A stretch of DNA of 64,000 bases, taken from NCBI RefSeq assembly GCF_000330725.2, contig NZ_AMZY02000019.1, positions 1 to 64,000 on the forward strand, read 5' to 3'. This stretch comes from Mariniradius saccharolyticus AK6. Lineage in GTDB: Bacteria; Bacteroidota; Bacteroidia; Cytophagales; Cyclobacteriaceae. Of this stretch, positions 25,560-34,360 are shown in pieces (position 1 is the first letter of the stretch; every line of letters starts with the position of its first letter). A program made the position numbers and the translations under genes. The notes beneath the pieces are model-generated. The model saw nothing but the letters and a program-made list of their open reading frames with translations. It was not told the origin of the DNA and did not search any database.

Positions 25560-27437
25560 TTAAGAAGATGGAAGTGCTTTTTGATGATAATTTTTGATAT
25601 GAGGGCCCAAGAAAACCCGGGCATAAATCCGGATCAGCGCTATTCCACCAAGAATAAAGCTGATCGCTGCAAATGAGGCCAGCAGGTATTGGTCCTCGTG
25701 GATATGGCTGTAAATCAGATCAAGTCCGATAAATGTCGGGCTGATCGGGAAGCCCATGACGCCAAGGGCGGTAAGCAGGAAAAATAGCCCGTACTTTGGA
25801 AATCGGCTGCCATGGCCGTAGTATTGGTTCAAGTCAAAGTGGTCGGGCTCTTTTTTCCTGACTTGGTCCAGCAGCCAGTATCCCAAAGTTCCGGCAATCG
25901 ACACACCGCTGAGGTAGATGAGCGTTTGGCTGAAGTCAAAGGTCTCATTGAACGATACCCCGAGCGCGATCCAGAAATGGTTGGCCATGACAAGCATTAG
26001 CGCTAGACGTGGATAATTCCTTTCGGAAAATGCCTTGAACACCAGCATCATTCCAATAAATGAAAATAGCCCGGGGACATAGTGGCGAACCTGGACAGGA
26101 ATCCATTCTTGATTGAAGTATAGCACCAAGCCCAGTCCATAAATCGGCAGGAAGTAGAGAAGCAGGTTCCGGGGTGTCAGGAAGTCGAGTTTTCGACCGA
26201 TCTTTTTGATCGGATGGAAGACATACCGATTGAAGAACCTGTCCAGATTCCATTCCTTGAGCGACAGGATATAAAGGCTGTATTCCAACCTTTTGGGGAA
26301 GGTGTCCTCCAAGCTGATTTCTTTTGGCTGGAAATGGTAAAACTGATCCCGGATCATATAGGCCACGACCGACGGAGATACCAGCAATTGGTAGGTCCGG
26401 AGGAAGGCATTTCCCGCAAAGTGGATCAGCGCCAAGACATGCCAACCCAGCGCCACTTCGACAAACATCAACCCGATCTGCGCGATCGACGCGTAGGCGA
26501 TTTGGGTTTTAATCGTGGATTGGACCCGAGCAATGGGATAGGCCACGAGCGTAGTGGCCAAACCGACGGCTCCGATGAGGATTCTTGCAGTGAGCTGGTT
26601 TTCCCAGTATGGAAAAGTTCTCAGGAGCAGGAATACCCCGAAATGAACTGACAGGGAGCCGTAGAAAATCGCAGAAGATGGTGTTGGCCCTTCCATTGCC
26701 CTGGGCAACCAAGAAGAAAACGGCAACTGGGCTGATTTGGCCGCAGCCGCAAGCAAGAGACAAACGGCAATGAACAGGCCAATTCCACTGTGTTCCGCGA
26801 TATGTTTGTTGACCGTTTCTTCGTTGAGTAGCGTGATGAAGTTGATGTTTTCATGCCAAAGGTGATGGCTAGCCCACATCGCCAGGATGATTCCGATATC
26901 ACCAATCCGATAGATCGAAAACACCTTTACTGCATTCCTCACCGGTAGGTATCTTTCCCTGTAGAATGCAATCAGGAGGAAAGACGAAATTCCCAACATT
27001 TCCCAGCCTACAAAGAGGGTTTCAAAATTACCTGCGAGGACTGTCAGGTTATAGGCCAGGTAGAAGAACAGGACGGTGTTGAAAAACCGCTTGTAGCCGT
27101 CTTCCATATGGAGGTAAAACCTGCTGTATCGGGTAATCAGAAACGTCACAAACGCTCCGACGAAGAGATAAACCGCTGTAATTCCATCGAAATACAAATC
27201 GATGAGAAATCTGTAGCTCCCATTGTCGTATATCACCAGTTCTGGGATATTGATCGGGTTTCGCCCACCGAGAATCCATCCAATCGTGAAGACGACAATG
27301 ACTAGCAGGTGAACACTTACCATTCCGACAGCCAGACGGGAAAATCCAGTTTCATTTCCCGACCCAATCAGAAGCGAAGCCAGGAATCCAAATAGTGGAA
27401 TCAGGACAAATGAGCTGATGATCAATTGGTTTTCCAT
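25560..27437 (-). CDS. dabB: DabB-like proton/sodium-conducting membrane subunit
   Basis: The 625-residue membrane protein is related to NuoL/MrpA antiporter subunits, with about 14-16 predicted helices. Core segments are NTVLFFYLAYNLTVLAGNFE, FVGWEMLGISSFLLIAFY, AAAAKSAQLPFSSWLPRAME with the channel lysine, and TPSSAIFYGSL. No other complex I or Mrp gene is near. It lies 3 bases after dabA, the defining pair of the DAB (also MpsAB) inorganic-carbon system. It would carry the ion flow that drives the DabA reaction at the cytoplasmic membrane. Confidence 0.92.
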   Translation of the reverse strand: MENQLIISSFVLIPLFGFLASLLIGSGNETGFSRLAVGMVSVHLLVIVVFTIGWILGGRNPINIPELVIYDNGSYRFLIDLYFDGITAVYLFVGAFVTFLITRYSRFYLHMEDGYKRFFNTVLFFYLAYNLTVLAGNFETLFVGWEMLGISSFLLIAFYRERYLPVRNAVKVFSIYRIGDIGIILAMWASHHLWHENINFITLLNEETVNKHIAEHSGIGLFIAVCLLLAAAAKSAQLPFSSWLPRAMEGPTPSSAIFYGSLSVHFGVFLLLRTFPYWENQLTARILIGAVGLATTLVAYPIARVQSTIKTQIAYASIAQIGLMFVEVALGWHVLALIHFAGNAFLRTYQLLVSPSVVAYMIRDQFYHFQPKEISLEDTFPKRLEYSLYILSLKEWNLDRFFNRYVFHPIKKIGRKLDFLTPRNLLLYFLPIYGLGLVLYFNQEWIPVQVRHYVPGLFSFIGMMLVFKAFSERNYPRLALMLVMANHFWIALGVSFNETFDFSQTLIYLSGVSIAGTLGYWLLDQVRKKEPDHFDLNQYYGHGSRFPKYGLFFLLTALGVMGFPISPTFIGLDLIYSHIHEDQYLLASFAAISFILGGIALIRIYARVFLGPHIKNYHQKALPSS

Positions 27438-27440
27438 GAT

Positions 27441-29930
27441 TTAGGCCAATAGGTAAACGGGTAGGTTTTCGGATGTCGCTTCGAGGATCTTGTCCAGATC
27501 CTGCGCCTTTTCGATCTTATCGGTGATTGGCACATAGGGTATCAATTCACCTTCCTTCAATACGAAAGCCTCTTTGGTATCTGGATGGATACAGGCTAGC
27601 CGTACCCATTCATTGGCAAACCATTGGAAAGTAGGTTCATGAGCTTGGATGGTTTTCATCAGCACCTCCGGATAGTGCTCCACTGTTATCAATATCCTAA
27701 GCGGGTCATGGATATTGATCATCTGGAGTGGCAAGCCAGTCCTGAGGTCGCCATCCATACCATTGGCTACTCCGACCAATCCCATGACATTGTGTGGCAG
27801 TTTGCTTCCGGCACCAAGCATATGGTTGTCGACTTTGGAGAAATAGTATTCCAAGTTGATGCCTCCACAGACGGGAGCAACGGCTTTCAGAATACCCAGG
27901 AGGTATTGCCCGTCGGGATCAATCTCGTGGTCATAGGAATTTAGAAATGCACGTTTGTCGAGAAAAAGATGCTTGTTGTTGGCCCTTTTTCCCACGACAC
28001 AGAGGGCATTGGTAGCGTGGTTCCACTCTGGACGCGGCTCAAATAGCGAGAGCGCCCTCAATTTCACCTGTTCATGGATTTTTGCGGCATCCTGCGTGGA
28101 ATCTATGGTATGAAACCTTCGGGAACGTTCCTTTGCATTGTAATTCAAGGCAATTTCAAATATCGACTGGTTTCGCTCATGGATAAGTTTCGAATCCATT
28201 TCAAGTTGATCCAGATCGTAGAACTCCATCTCATCCCGGGTAGTATCGTGCAGTCCGCCAACAAACCGTGTGCTTTCGGGAATGTCGATTCCGCGAAGTC
28301 GAAGCTGATTTCTGACCTCGGGATTGTTGCCAATCGTAGCTACCACACGGGCATTGACCGAACCTGACCTGCCACTGCATGCCCCGCAATCGTAACCCGC
28401 ATAGTGGGTATTGTTGACACTGCTGGCACCGTGCCCGATGATATAGATGAATGGAGCGAAATCCTTGACCAAGCCAATACTCTTCAGCATGCCTTCCAGA
28501 CTCGTGGTCATCTCCTCCAGGGTAAAGCCCACTTGCAGTCCGTGGTGGTGATCAGGATTTTTGCATTCGATACTCAGTTTGCCTTTCGGGTCCATGTGCT
28601 TGAAGGATGACACCATCGCAGGTGTCTCTCCCGGCCTCAGGATATTCTTTGCCATTTTGATAGCAGACCAAAATCCCATCGTCTGGGAAATGGCCCAGCC
28701 ACCGAAAATGCCTTTTGAATGCTTGCTGAAATGTGCGTCCTTCTCGTGACGGATTTTGGCTTCGGTTTCCTTGATGACATGCTTTGGCGTTACGGGTGCG
28801 GGACAGACTTTGGTCATGAACTTGCCGTGCTCCGGTTGGAAGTAAAAGGGCAAATTGAAAAAGCCTGCTGTTCCAAATGTCTCACTATCGGGAGCAAACC
28901 GTTCGATGTATCTGCGAATGGAACATTCGCGATCATCTATGCACAGGACTGCCTGAAAGCTCTTTTGATTCTTAACACCATTGGTTTTTGGCTTAATCTG
29001 CAAGCCTTTGATGACTTGGTCAAAATAGCTCCATTCCAAAGCCTCCTGCCATAGTGAAAGCATGGTAAACCATTCGCTTGGCTGGAATTCTTTGAACAAT
29101 CCCGGAAAACTGTCCTCCACATGAAGTCCAAGCGGCGTCCAAGTGCCGTTTCTTCTTCTGTCAAGTGCGTCTATTTCCAAAAGAGACTCCAGGAAAATCA
29201 GGTCGTGGAGCGAAACCTTCTTCTTGTCCAAAAGGGATTGGGGCTGATGCTCCAATACTGCTACCATGCCCGACCAGCCTGGATGGGCAAATTGCTGGTC
29301 AAACAGATATTGGGCATAGCGCTCCTCTTTACCGACCAATATGGCCAAGAGGTCCTGCAGTTTGGTTTTGGGATCAAATAGTAGGTTCCTTGCCCGTGAA
29401 CTTTTTAGACAAGCCGTAAAGCTGCCTTCCTCGAGTTTTCTGAAAGAAGTAAGAAGCCCTCCATTTCCAGCTGGAAATTTCCAAATCGCAATCCCCTGGT
29501 CCAGATAACTACTCACTAGCCTAAACAAGGTCTGATGGACTTCTTTGTCGAGATTGAGGTTGTAGGCTTTGCGCCATTGTTTTCGAAACTGGCCGATGGT
29601 CGGTTTTGGATATTCTTGGACGGGGCTTTCCAGCATAAGTTGTTTCCAGCGTTCGAGCTGGTCTTCGCCCATCTTTTCGCGAATTGCCCTTTCAAGTATG
29701 GCCGGCTGGATTTTGCCTCGGTGGTACAGGTCTTGGAATTTTTCCAGATCCCAATAAACCTTGTAGCCAAAGGTTTCCGACGCGATTTGCAAGGCCATGT
29801 GGAATGGCAAATCCTGAAAGGCATGGAGTGTGTTGTGGTGCACAAAATCCTTCAGCGGGGACTGCGCAGGTAAATAATGACCCAGTTCATGTAGAACATG
29901 ATGCAGGTCAAATGAAGTCTTGGAATTCAT
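27441..29930 (-). CDS. dabA: DabA-like inorganic-carbon transport subunit (DUF2309)
   Basis: The 829-residue peripheral membrane protein works with DabB to convert CO2 to bicarbonate in one direction, using ion-gradient energy. The beta-carbonic-anhydrase-like zinc site is complete: Cys330 and Asp332 in VLCIDDRECSIRRYI, His500 in IIGHGASSVNNTHY and Cys515 in YDCGACSGRSG. The distances of 2 and 15 residues equal those of characterised DabA. Other hallmarks are the N-terminal HELGHYLPAQSPLKDFVHHN and SSFKHMDPKG. It leads the tight dabA-dabB-sulP-CA-like operon. In non-autotrophs such pairs supply bicarbonate for anaplerosis and carboxylases. Confidence 0.95.
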   Translation of the reverse strand: MNSKTSFDLHHVLHELGHYLPAQSPLKDFVHHNTLHAFQDLPFHMALQIASETFGYKVYWDLEKFQDLYHRGKIQPAILERAIREKMGEDQLERWKQLMLESPVQEYPKPTIGQFRKQWRKAYNLNLDKEVHQTLFRLVSSYLDQGIAIWKFPAGNGGLLTSFRKLEEGSFTACLKSSRARNLLFDPKTKLQDLLAILVGKEERYAQYLFDQQFAHPGWSGMVAVLEHQPQSLLDKKKVSLHDLIFLESLLEIDALDRRRNGTWTPLGLHVEDSFPGLFKEFQPSEWFTMLSLWQEALEWSYFDQVIKGLQIKPKTNGVKNQKSFQAVLCIDDRECSIRRYIERFAPDSETFGTAGFFNLPFYFQPEHGKFMTKVCPAPVTPKHVIKETEAKIRHEKDAHFSKHSKGIFGGWAISQTMGFWSAIKMAKNILRPGETPAMVSSFKHMDPKGKLSIECKNPDHHHGLQVGFTLEEMTTSLEGMLKSIGLVKDFAPFIYIIGHGASSVNNTHYAGYDCGACSGRSGSVNARVVATIGNNPEVRNQLRLRGIDIPESTRFVGGLHDTTRDEMEFYDLDQLEMDSKLIHERNQSIFEIALNYNAKERSRRFHTIDSTQDAAKIHEQVKLRALSLFEPRPEWNHATNALCVVGKRANNKHLFLDKRAFLNSYDHEIDPDGQYLLGILKAVAPVCGGINLEYYFSKVDNHMLGAGSKLPHNVMGLVGVANGMDGDLRTGLPLQMINIHDPLRILITVEHYPEVLMKTIQAHEPTFQWFANEWVRLACIHPDTKEAFVLKEGELIPYVPITDKIEKAQDLDKILEATSENLPVYLLA

Positions 29931-30003
29931 TTGTTTGGGAATGAAATAAATGAAAGGGAGAGGGCATATGGCCCAATCTGAAGTATAAAGTCGGTTTAAA
30001 AAA

Positions 30004-30390
30004 TCAACCCAAGTCGGACTTCAGACAGTGAAAAAGTAGATACAATTTAACCCTGGAATAGGATAGGAATTGCCCATTTGTGTCTGATAGACTGCCTCCG
30101 AAGATACTGATCGGATATCCTTTACTTGCAGTGGCAAAAAATATATCAGAACCATTTGTTTCCGATTCGGACTCTTTTTCCTCTTTTTCTTCTTTCTCTT
30201 CGCTTTCTACCGTCGCGGACTCAATGCTGCTGGGGTCGGAAATAGTTTCGTGCTCGGAGGATATTTCGGTACTGTTAAGGAATTGGAACCCATCATTTCC
30301 TATTTCCAATTGGTGTGATTGGGCCCCAAAAAACAACCCAAGAGCAAGGCACAAAAAGAAAAGTGTATGAAAGACTATATGGTCATTCAT
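30004..30390 (-). CDS. small acidic exported protein upstream of dabA
   Basis: The likely start is the ATG at 30390 (MNDHIVFHTLFFLCLALGLF, 128 residues), which gives a standard signal peptide ending near GAQSHQ; an ATG at 30423 would add 11 residues. The mature part has a strongly acidic, low-complexity centre (SEEKEEKEEKESESE) and a short C-terminal hydrophobic strand. No known domain. Its stop lies 73 bases before dabA on the same strand, so it may share the Dab transcript. A role with the transporter is only suggested by position. Confidence 0.5.
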   Translation of the reverse strand: MNDHIVFHTLFFLCLALGLFFGAQSHQLEIGNDGFQFLNSTEISSEHETISDPSSIESATVESEEKEEKEEKESESETNGSDIFFATASKGYPISIFGGSLSDTNGQFLSYSRVKLYLLFHCLKSDLG

Positions 30391-30442
30391 CTTTTCAATC
30401 CTTATCGACGGCCTCTGTTTCATTTATTACAGTTAGCAACAT

Positions 30443-30450
30443 CAAATGTA
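30443..30450 (-). promoter_or_regulatory. possible -7 box ahead of the Dab region
   Basis: Minus-strand TACATTTG fits TAnnTTTG and lies 53 bases before the ATG at 30390. A TTG at the right -33 distance is not evident. It would serve the small acidic protein and perhaps the Dab operon. Confidence 0.3.
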
Positions 30451-30558
30451 AGCTTATTGACAATCTTAAAGGAAAATTTTTGCAAATATTTTAATGATGT
30501 GTGACAGAGGTTACAATTCTAGAGAACCTGATTTCGGTCACGAAATGATCTTGATTCA

Positions 30559-31467
30559 TCAAGAAGCTGCGATTTCCGAGATAAACGTCATCCCTTCCCG
30601 GTATTCTTCTGCGGTCTGTAGATGTTCAAGCATCAATGGAACTTCAGGGAGTTTTCTCAATTCAGCCACAAAAACCCGATAGTCCATTTTTCCCAAGCCC
30701 GGCCTGACTTCTTCAAATTGGGGCATGAATGTTCTTTGCTTGAGCACGAGGTCTTTGGCATGGCAGCTTTTGATATGGGGGCCAAGTTTGGCAAAACATT
30801 CCTTTATCAAATCTCCGTTCTTGTAGAAAATAGCGGGACTTGTGACCATGTTGACCGGATCGAGGTGTACTGCAAAGGCCTTTCTATCTATAGCCTTGAG
30901 CAGTTGCAGATAGGAATCGGCTGACTCAGGAAATATCCACGGCATTGCCTCCAAGGTAAAGAAGGTCCGTTTTGGATTGACCTCATCAATAATCTTTCGG
31001 GTGACTTCCACGATTTGGTCAAATGTATCTTCGGAAAAATTCTCCTCATGGGGCCCGGACCAGTTTTCTTTGTGCCTGGATCCGGCGATATTGACACAGC
31101 AGTTTGCGCCAATCTCCTCTGCCAGCTGCAGGGAGCGCACGCATTTTTCAAAAGCAGCATCCGCAGTCGCCTTATCGGGGCTCAGTGGATTCGACCAAGC
31201 ACCAACCTCGGAAATCACTATATCCGCTATTTTGGCCGCTTTTTCGTAGGATTTGATCGTCGATATGTCCGCGTCCAGTCCAACGGGACAGTAGGCAGCA
31301 CGGCAACCAAGTTTTTGTAGGATTTGGACCCAGGCTTCCGGGTTGTCATATTTTTCGAACAGAGGCACTCCGATTCGAAGCCTTGAATTTGAAGCAAGTG
31401 TTGGAATCCCTGTCAGTGCACCCGCAGATGCCAACAGGGCTATTTTATGAAAATGTCTTCGGTTCAT
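30559..31467 (-). CDS. exported TIM-barrel sugar isomerase/epimerase-like protein
   Basis: The 302-residue protein opens with NRRHFHKIALLASAGALTG, a twin-arginine-like export signal. The mature part is an AP-endonuclease-2/xylose-isomerase-like TIM barrel, with metal-site candidates in FFTLEAMPWIFP (Glu), FAVHLDPVNMVTSP (His/Asp), IKSCHAKDLVLKQ (His) and VPLMLEHLQTAEEY (Glu). Family members isomerise or epimerise sugars or inositol derivatives. The substrate here is unknown, and no other sugar gene is nearby. Confidence 0.82.
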   Translation of the reverse strand: MNRRHFHKIALLASAGALTGIPTLASNSRLRIGVPLFEKYDNPEAWVQILQKLGCRAAYCPVGLDADISTIKSYEKAAKIADIVISEVGAWSNPLSPDKATADAAFEKCVRSLQLAEEIGANCCVNIAGSRHKENWSGPHEENFSEDTFDQIVEVTRKIIDEVNPKRTFFTLEAMPWIFPESADSYLQLLKAIDRKAFAVHLDPVNMVTSPAIFYKNGDLIKECFAKLGPHIKSCHAKDLVLKQRTFMPQFEEVRPGLGKMDYRVFVAELRKLPEVPLMLEHLQTAEEYREGMTFISEIAAS

Positions 31468-31520
31468 ACTTTTGGTAGCTTTTAGGAGACATGGGCAGAA
31501 AGCTTAACGGGATTTGGGAC

Positions 31521-31554
31521 AAAAAAAGAAAAAGGCCCGCGATTTTGGCGAGCC
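31521..31554 (-). terminator. terminator after the lipoprotein gene
   Basis: GGCCCGC (31534-31540) and GCGAGCC (31548-31554) pair over 7 bases with one G-T pair. On the minus strand the stem is followed by TTTTTCTTTTTTT. It ends the gene that stops at 31572. Confidence 0.75.
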
Positions 31555-31571
31555 TTTTATTGAATTGAAAA

Positions 31572-32207
31572 TTATTTCGTTCCCGCTATGACCCCATCTT
31601 TGATCATCCTATCCACGACAACTCTGGAGAAGGTCATTGCCGCGGATTCCAAATTGGATGGGTTGACGGTCTCTGACTGTGCAGACCAGACCATTGTTCC
31701 GGTTGAGAGGTCAAACAATTTGATTTCCACAAAGTAGGACTTGTCGGTGGCATAATAACCCGGCGTATAGGCCATTCCACCATAATATCCGTAGTATCCG
31801 CGGAAGCCATATCCCGCCATTGGGTACGCAGAACCTTGCACATACCTGGTTTCTGACGTTTGGTCTATAAGTCCCATGGTCATGATGGCATCACTGCTTC
31901 CTTTTTTGATGATTTCTTCGATATGCTCCGCGTTCTTTTGTTGAATGGCAGTACCGGGGCCGATTGCATCGACGCTGGCCGTACTTTTGACGCCTTTTTC
32001 CTTCAAAATGATGGCCATGTCCTCCTCAAAGGTTTTTCTGTTGATGAAATTGTCCGAAAGTCCCAGGATGAAAATATCCTTGAACGTCTTTGTGCCAAGT
32101 TCTGGGGACTTCCATGATCCGATGATTTTGGTGTTGGGGGCACAGGATACCATCAGAATAAAAATGACAATTGGAAAGGCTGCAAGTAGTCGAATTGGGG
32201 GTCTCAT
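31572..32207 (-). CDS. lipoprotein, DUF4136-like
   Basis: The 211-residue lipoprotein has lipobox MVSC (MRPPIRLLAAFPIVIFILMVSC). The mature part has GSWKSPELGTKTFKDIFILG, a helical DNFINRKTFEEDMAIILKEK, a glycine/tyrosine-rich loop (YGFRGYYGYYGGMAYTPGYY) and a final YFVEIKLFDLSTGTMVWSAQ. This pattern is seen in DUF4136-like periplasmic lipoproteins with a GNA1162-like fold. Function unknown. It is divergent from the DUF481 gene, and the short space between them holds a palindrome. Confidence 0.65.
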   Translation of the reverse strand: MRPPIRLLAAFPIVIFILMVSCAPNTKIIGSWKSPELGTKTFKDIFILGLSDNFINRKTFEEDMAIILKEKGVKSTASVDAIGPGTAIQQKNAEHIEEIIKKGSSDAIMTMGLIDQTSETRYVQGSAYPMAGYGFRGYYGYYGGMAYTPGYYATDKSYFVEIKLFDLSTGTMVWSAQSETVNPSNLESAAMTFSRVVVDRMIKDGVIAGTK

Positions 32208-32234
32208 GGTTTTGGTTTTTTTTAACAGGTTAAA

Positions 32235-32269
32235 TGAATGTTGAATTTACCAACATTCAGCTATTTTTG
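32235..32269 (+). promoter_or_regulatory. promoter and palindromic operator of the DUF481 gene
   Basis: TTG (32241-32243), 18 bases and TATTTTTG (32262-32269) fit the Bacteroidota promoter exactly. TGAATGTTG (32235-32243) and CAACATTCA (32251-32259) make a perfect 9-base inverted repeat with a 7-base spacer that overlaps the -33 element and the spacer. A repressor bound there would block the promoter and perhaps the divergent lipoprotein gene. Confidence 0.6.
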
Positions 32270-32294
32270 GTGAACGGGTACGTTCAAATTTTAC

Positions 32295-33332
32295 ATGCTA
32301 CAAAAGATTCGGTTGATTTTTCTTGTATTTGTGTTTCAATGGATCGCTGTGGAGGCATCTGCACAAGAACGTGATACGCTTCATCTTCGCAACGGCCAAG
32401 TAATGATTGGCAGACTTTTGGCGATCACACTGGGCATCATCGAGTTTGACGATGCTGACTTGAATGTACAGAATGTCCGTTACCACAAAATCAAAACCAT
32501 CAGTGCGGGTTCAAGGACCTTCCGTATTGAAACAATTGACAAAAACTTCTACTACGGTGTACTTAAGCCCTCCAAAACTTACGGTGAAGTAATCATAGAC
32601 AACTCTCTCGAAGAAAAAGCCTACCAGATTGCTGACATTTATGAGCTGAGGGTACTGGAAAACCGGTTTTTGAAAAAAATAAAGGGTACGATTTCCTTTG
32701 GATATTCCTATACCAAATCGAGTGATATTGGTAGAAGAAACATCGACGTGAACCTTAAATTCACGGAAAACAAGTTTAACGTTGCATTGACTGCATCATC
32801 AATATTCACCAATAACCAGGGGGACAAGACTCGGGACCGGGAAGGAATACTTCTTAACGGCTTCTATGATTTGGATGAAGTTTGGTTGACCGGTTTGTTG
32901 TTGAATTACCAGCGAAATATCGAGTTGGGCCTAGATCGAAGGTTCCAGCAGGGTTTGGGAATAGGTAGGCGGCTGCTTTTGAAAAACAACCTTCAGGGTG
33001 TTTTGGTGTCCGGCTTGGTAACGAATCAGGAGAGAGACCTGGAGGAAAATTCCAGCGGGAGTTTGTATGAATTTCCCGTTCAATTTTCAATGAATTATTT
33101 TCACTATTCTGCACCCAATATTCAGATTTCTTTTACCTCGGGCATGTATTTTGGCATCAATCAGGACGGAAGAAAACGTTTTGATGGTGAAACGAGGATT
33201 AACTGGGAAGTAATTTCCAACCTTAATCTTGGACTTCAATTTTACTCAAGCTTTGATAATGCATCCCTTGCAGGAAGCAGTAACAATTACGATTATGGTA
33301 TCGTTTTCAACTTGGGATATAAGTTGAAGTAG
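32295..33332 (+). CDS. DUF481-type outer-membrane protein
   Basis: The 345-residue protein has a signal peptide (residues 1-23, ending EASAQ) and a short N-terminal part with DTLHLRNGQVMIGRLL, an SH3-like/LSM-type segment often seen before DUF481. A beta-barrel follows (about residues 115-345; GTISFGYSYTKSSDIGRRNI, GIGRRLLLKNNLQGVLVSG) and it ends in the strand YDYGIVFNLGYKLK. Such proteins are outer-membrane barrels of unknown cargo. It has its own promoter with a palindrome. Confidence 0.78.
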   Translation: MLQKIRLIFLVFVFQWIAVEASAQERDTLHLRNGQVMIGRLLAITLGIIEFDDADLNVQNVRYHKIKTISAGSRTFRIETIDKNFYYGVLKPSKTYGEVIIDNSLEEKAYQIADIYELRVLENRFLKKIKGTISFGYSYTKSSDIGRRNIDVNLKFTENKFNVALTASSIFTNNQGDKTRDREGILLNGFYDLDEVWLTGLLLNYQRNIELGLDRRFQQGLGIGRRLLLKNNLQGVLVSGLVTNQERDLEENSSGSLYEFPVQFSMNYFHYSAPNIQISFTSGMYFGINQDGRKRFDGETRINWEVISNLNLGLQFYSSFDNASLAGSSNNYDYGIVFNLGYKLK

Positions 33333-33474
33333 GGATTTGCCGGGAATAAGGCAATGAAAACGATCCATGCAACAGCTGGAAGTGTGTCCTATACATTTGG
33401 TGGAAACAGGAAAGTGAATGCTTCGGATTTTAATACAGACAATTTATCAACATCAATAATTTGCTTAAACCACC

Positions 33475-34230
33475 ATGATTAAAGAACATTTTAAAGGCTT
33501 TTCGCCTTTGGTAAACCCAGAGGAAGAGGAGTTTTTCGCAGGTCCGCAGACGCGTTGGAAGGAGTTTAAGTTTTTGGTCAAAGTGCTTTTGGAGTTTGTC
33601 CGAGGATTCCGGATGCTGCACTTTGTGGGTCCATGTGTTACGGTTTTTGGCTCAGCGCGTTTTGAGGAATCAGACAAGTTTTATCAATTGGCGATAGACG
33701 TGGGAGAGAGGATCAGCAGAATGGGTTTTGCTGTCATGACGGGTGGTGGTCCCGGAATCATGGAAGCAGCCAACAGGGGTGCAAAAAATGTAGGGGGAAA
33801 ATCAATCGGTTGTAATATCATCTTACCATTTGAGCAGCACCCCAATCCTTACCTGGACAAATGGATGAACTTCAAATACTTCTTCGTGCGCAAAGTTCTC
33901 CTATCCAAGTATAGTTATGCATTTGTGGTAATGCCGGGTGGATTCGGCACCTTGGATGAGTTTTTTGAAGCACTGACGCTTATCCAAACAAAGGTAATGA
34001 GGCGATTTCCGATCGTGCTGATGTGCAGCGATTTTCATGAGCACCTCTACGATTATATCCGTCACATGGCGGAATATGGCACCATCAACAAGTCGGATTT
34101 GGACTTGTTCCTATTGACTGATTCGGTCGAGGAAATGGAGACCCATATCAAAAAATACGCGATCGAAGGTTATGGTTTAAAGAGAAGGCATGAATTAAGA
34201 CCTGCGGGCATCCTCGGAGAAAGGCGATGA
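33475..34230 (+). CDS. LOG-family (TIGR00730) phosphoribohydrolase-like protein
   Basis: The 251-residue Rossmann-fold protein carries the LOG motifs GGGPGIMEAANRGA and MPGGFGTLDEFFEALTLIQT, the P-G-G-x-G-T-x-x-E signature that binds nucleotide monophosphate. Relatives split cytokinin riboside monophosphates or AMP into base and ribose-5-phosphate. The N-terminal 60 residues before VTVFGSARFEES are longer than in plant LOG and typical of the bacterial long form. A terminator follows. Confidence 0.88.
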   Translation: MIKEHFKGFSPLVNPEEEEFFAGPQTRWKEFKFLVKVLLEFVRGFRMLHFVGPCVTVFGSARFEESDKFYQLAIDVGERISRMGFAVMTGGGPGIMEAANRGAKNVGGKSIGCNIILPFEQHPNPYLDKWMNFKYFFVRKVLLSKYSYAFVVMPGGFGTLDEFFEALTLIQTKVMRRFPIVLMCSDFHEHLYDYIRHMAEYGTINKSDLDLFLLTDSVEEMETHIKKYAIEGYGLKRRHELRPAGILGERR

Positions 34231-34285
34231 CCAGGCAACATGGAACCCGATAGAATCTCCTTAGTTCCTTCTTTCATCTTAGTGC

Positions 34286-34321
34286 AAAAAAAAACGCAGT
34301 CCACTTGGAACTGCGCTTTTT
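34286..34321. terminator. bidirectional terminator between the LOG-type and DEAD-box genes
   Basis: CGCAGT (34295-34300) and ACTGCG (34310-34315) form the stem, flanked by nine A on the left and CTTTTT on the right. It serves both convergent genes. Confidence 0.8.
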
Positions 34322-34360
34322 ATGAACCTTTATAAACTAACTAACCTAAATTCTTTTGAC

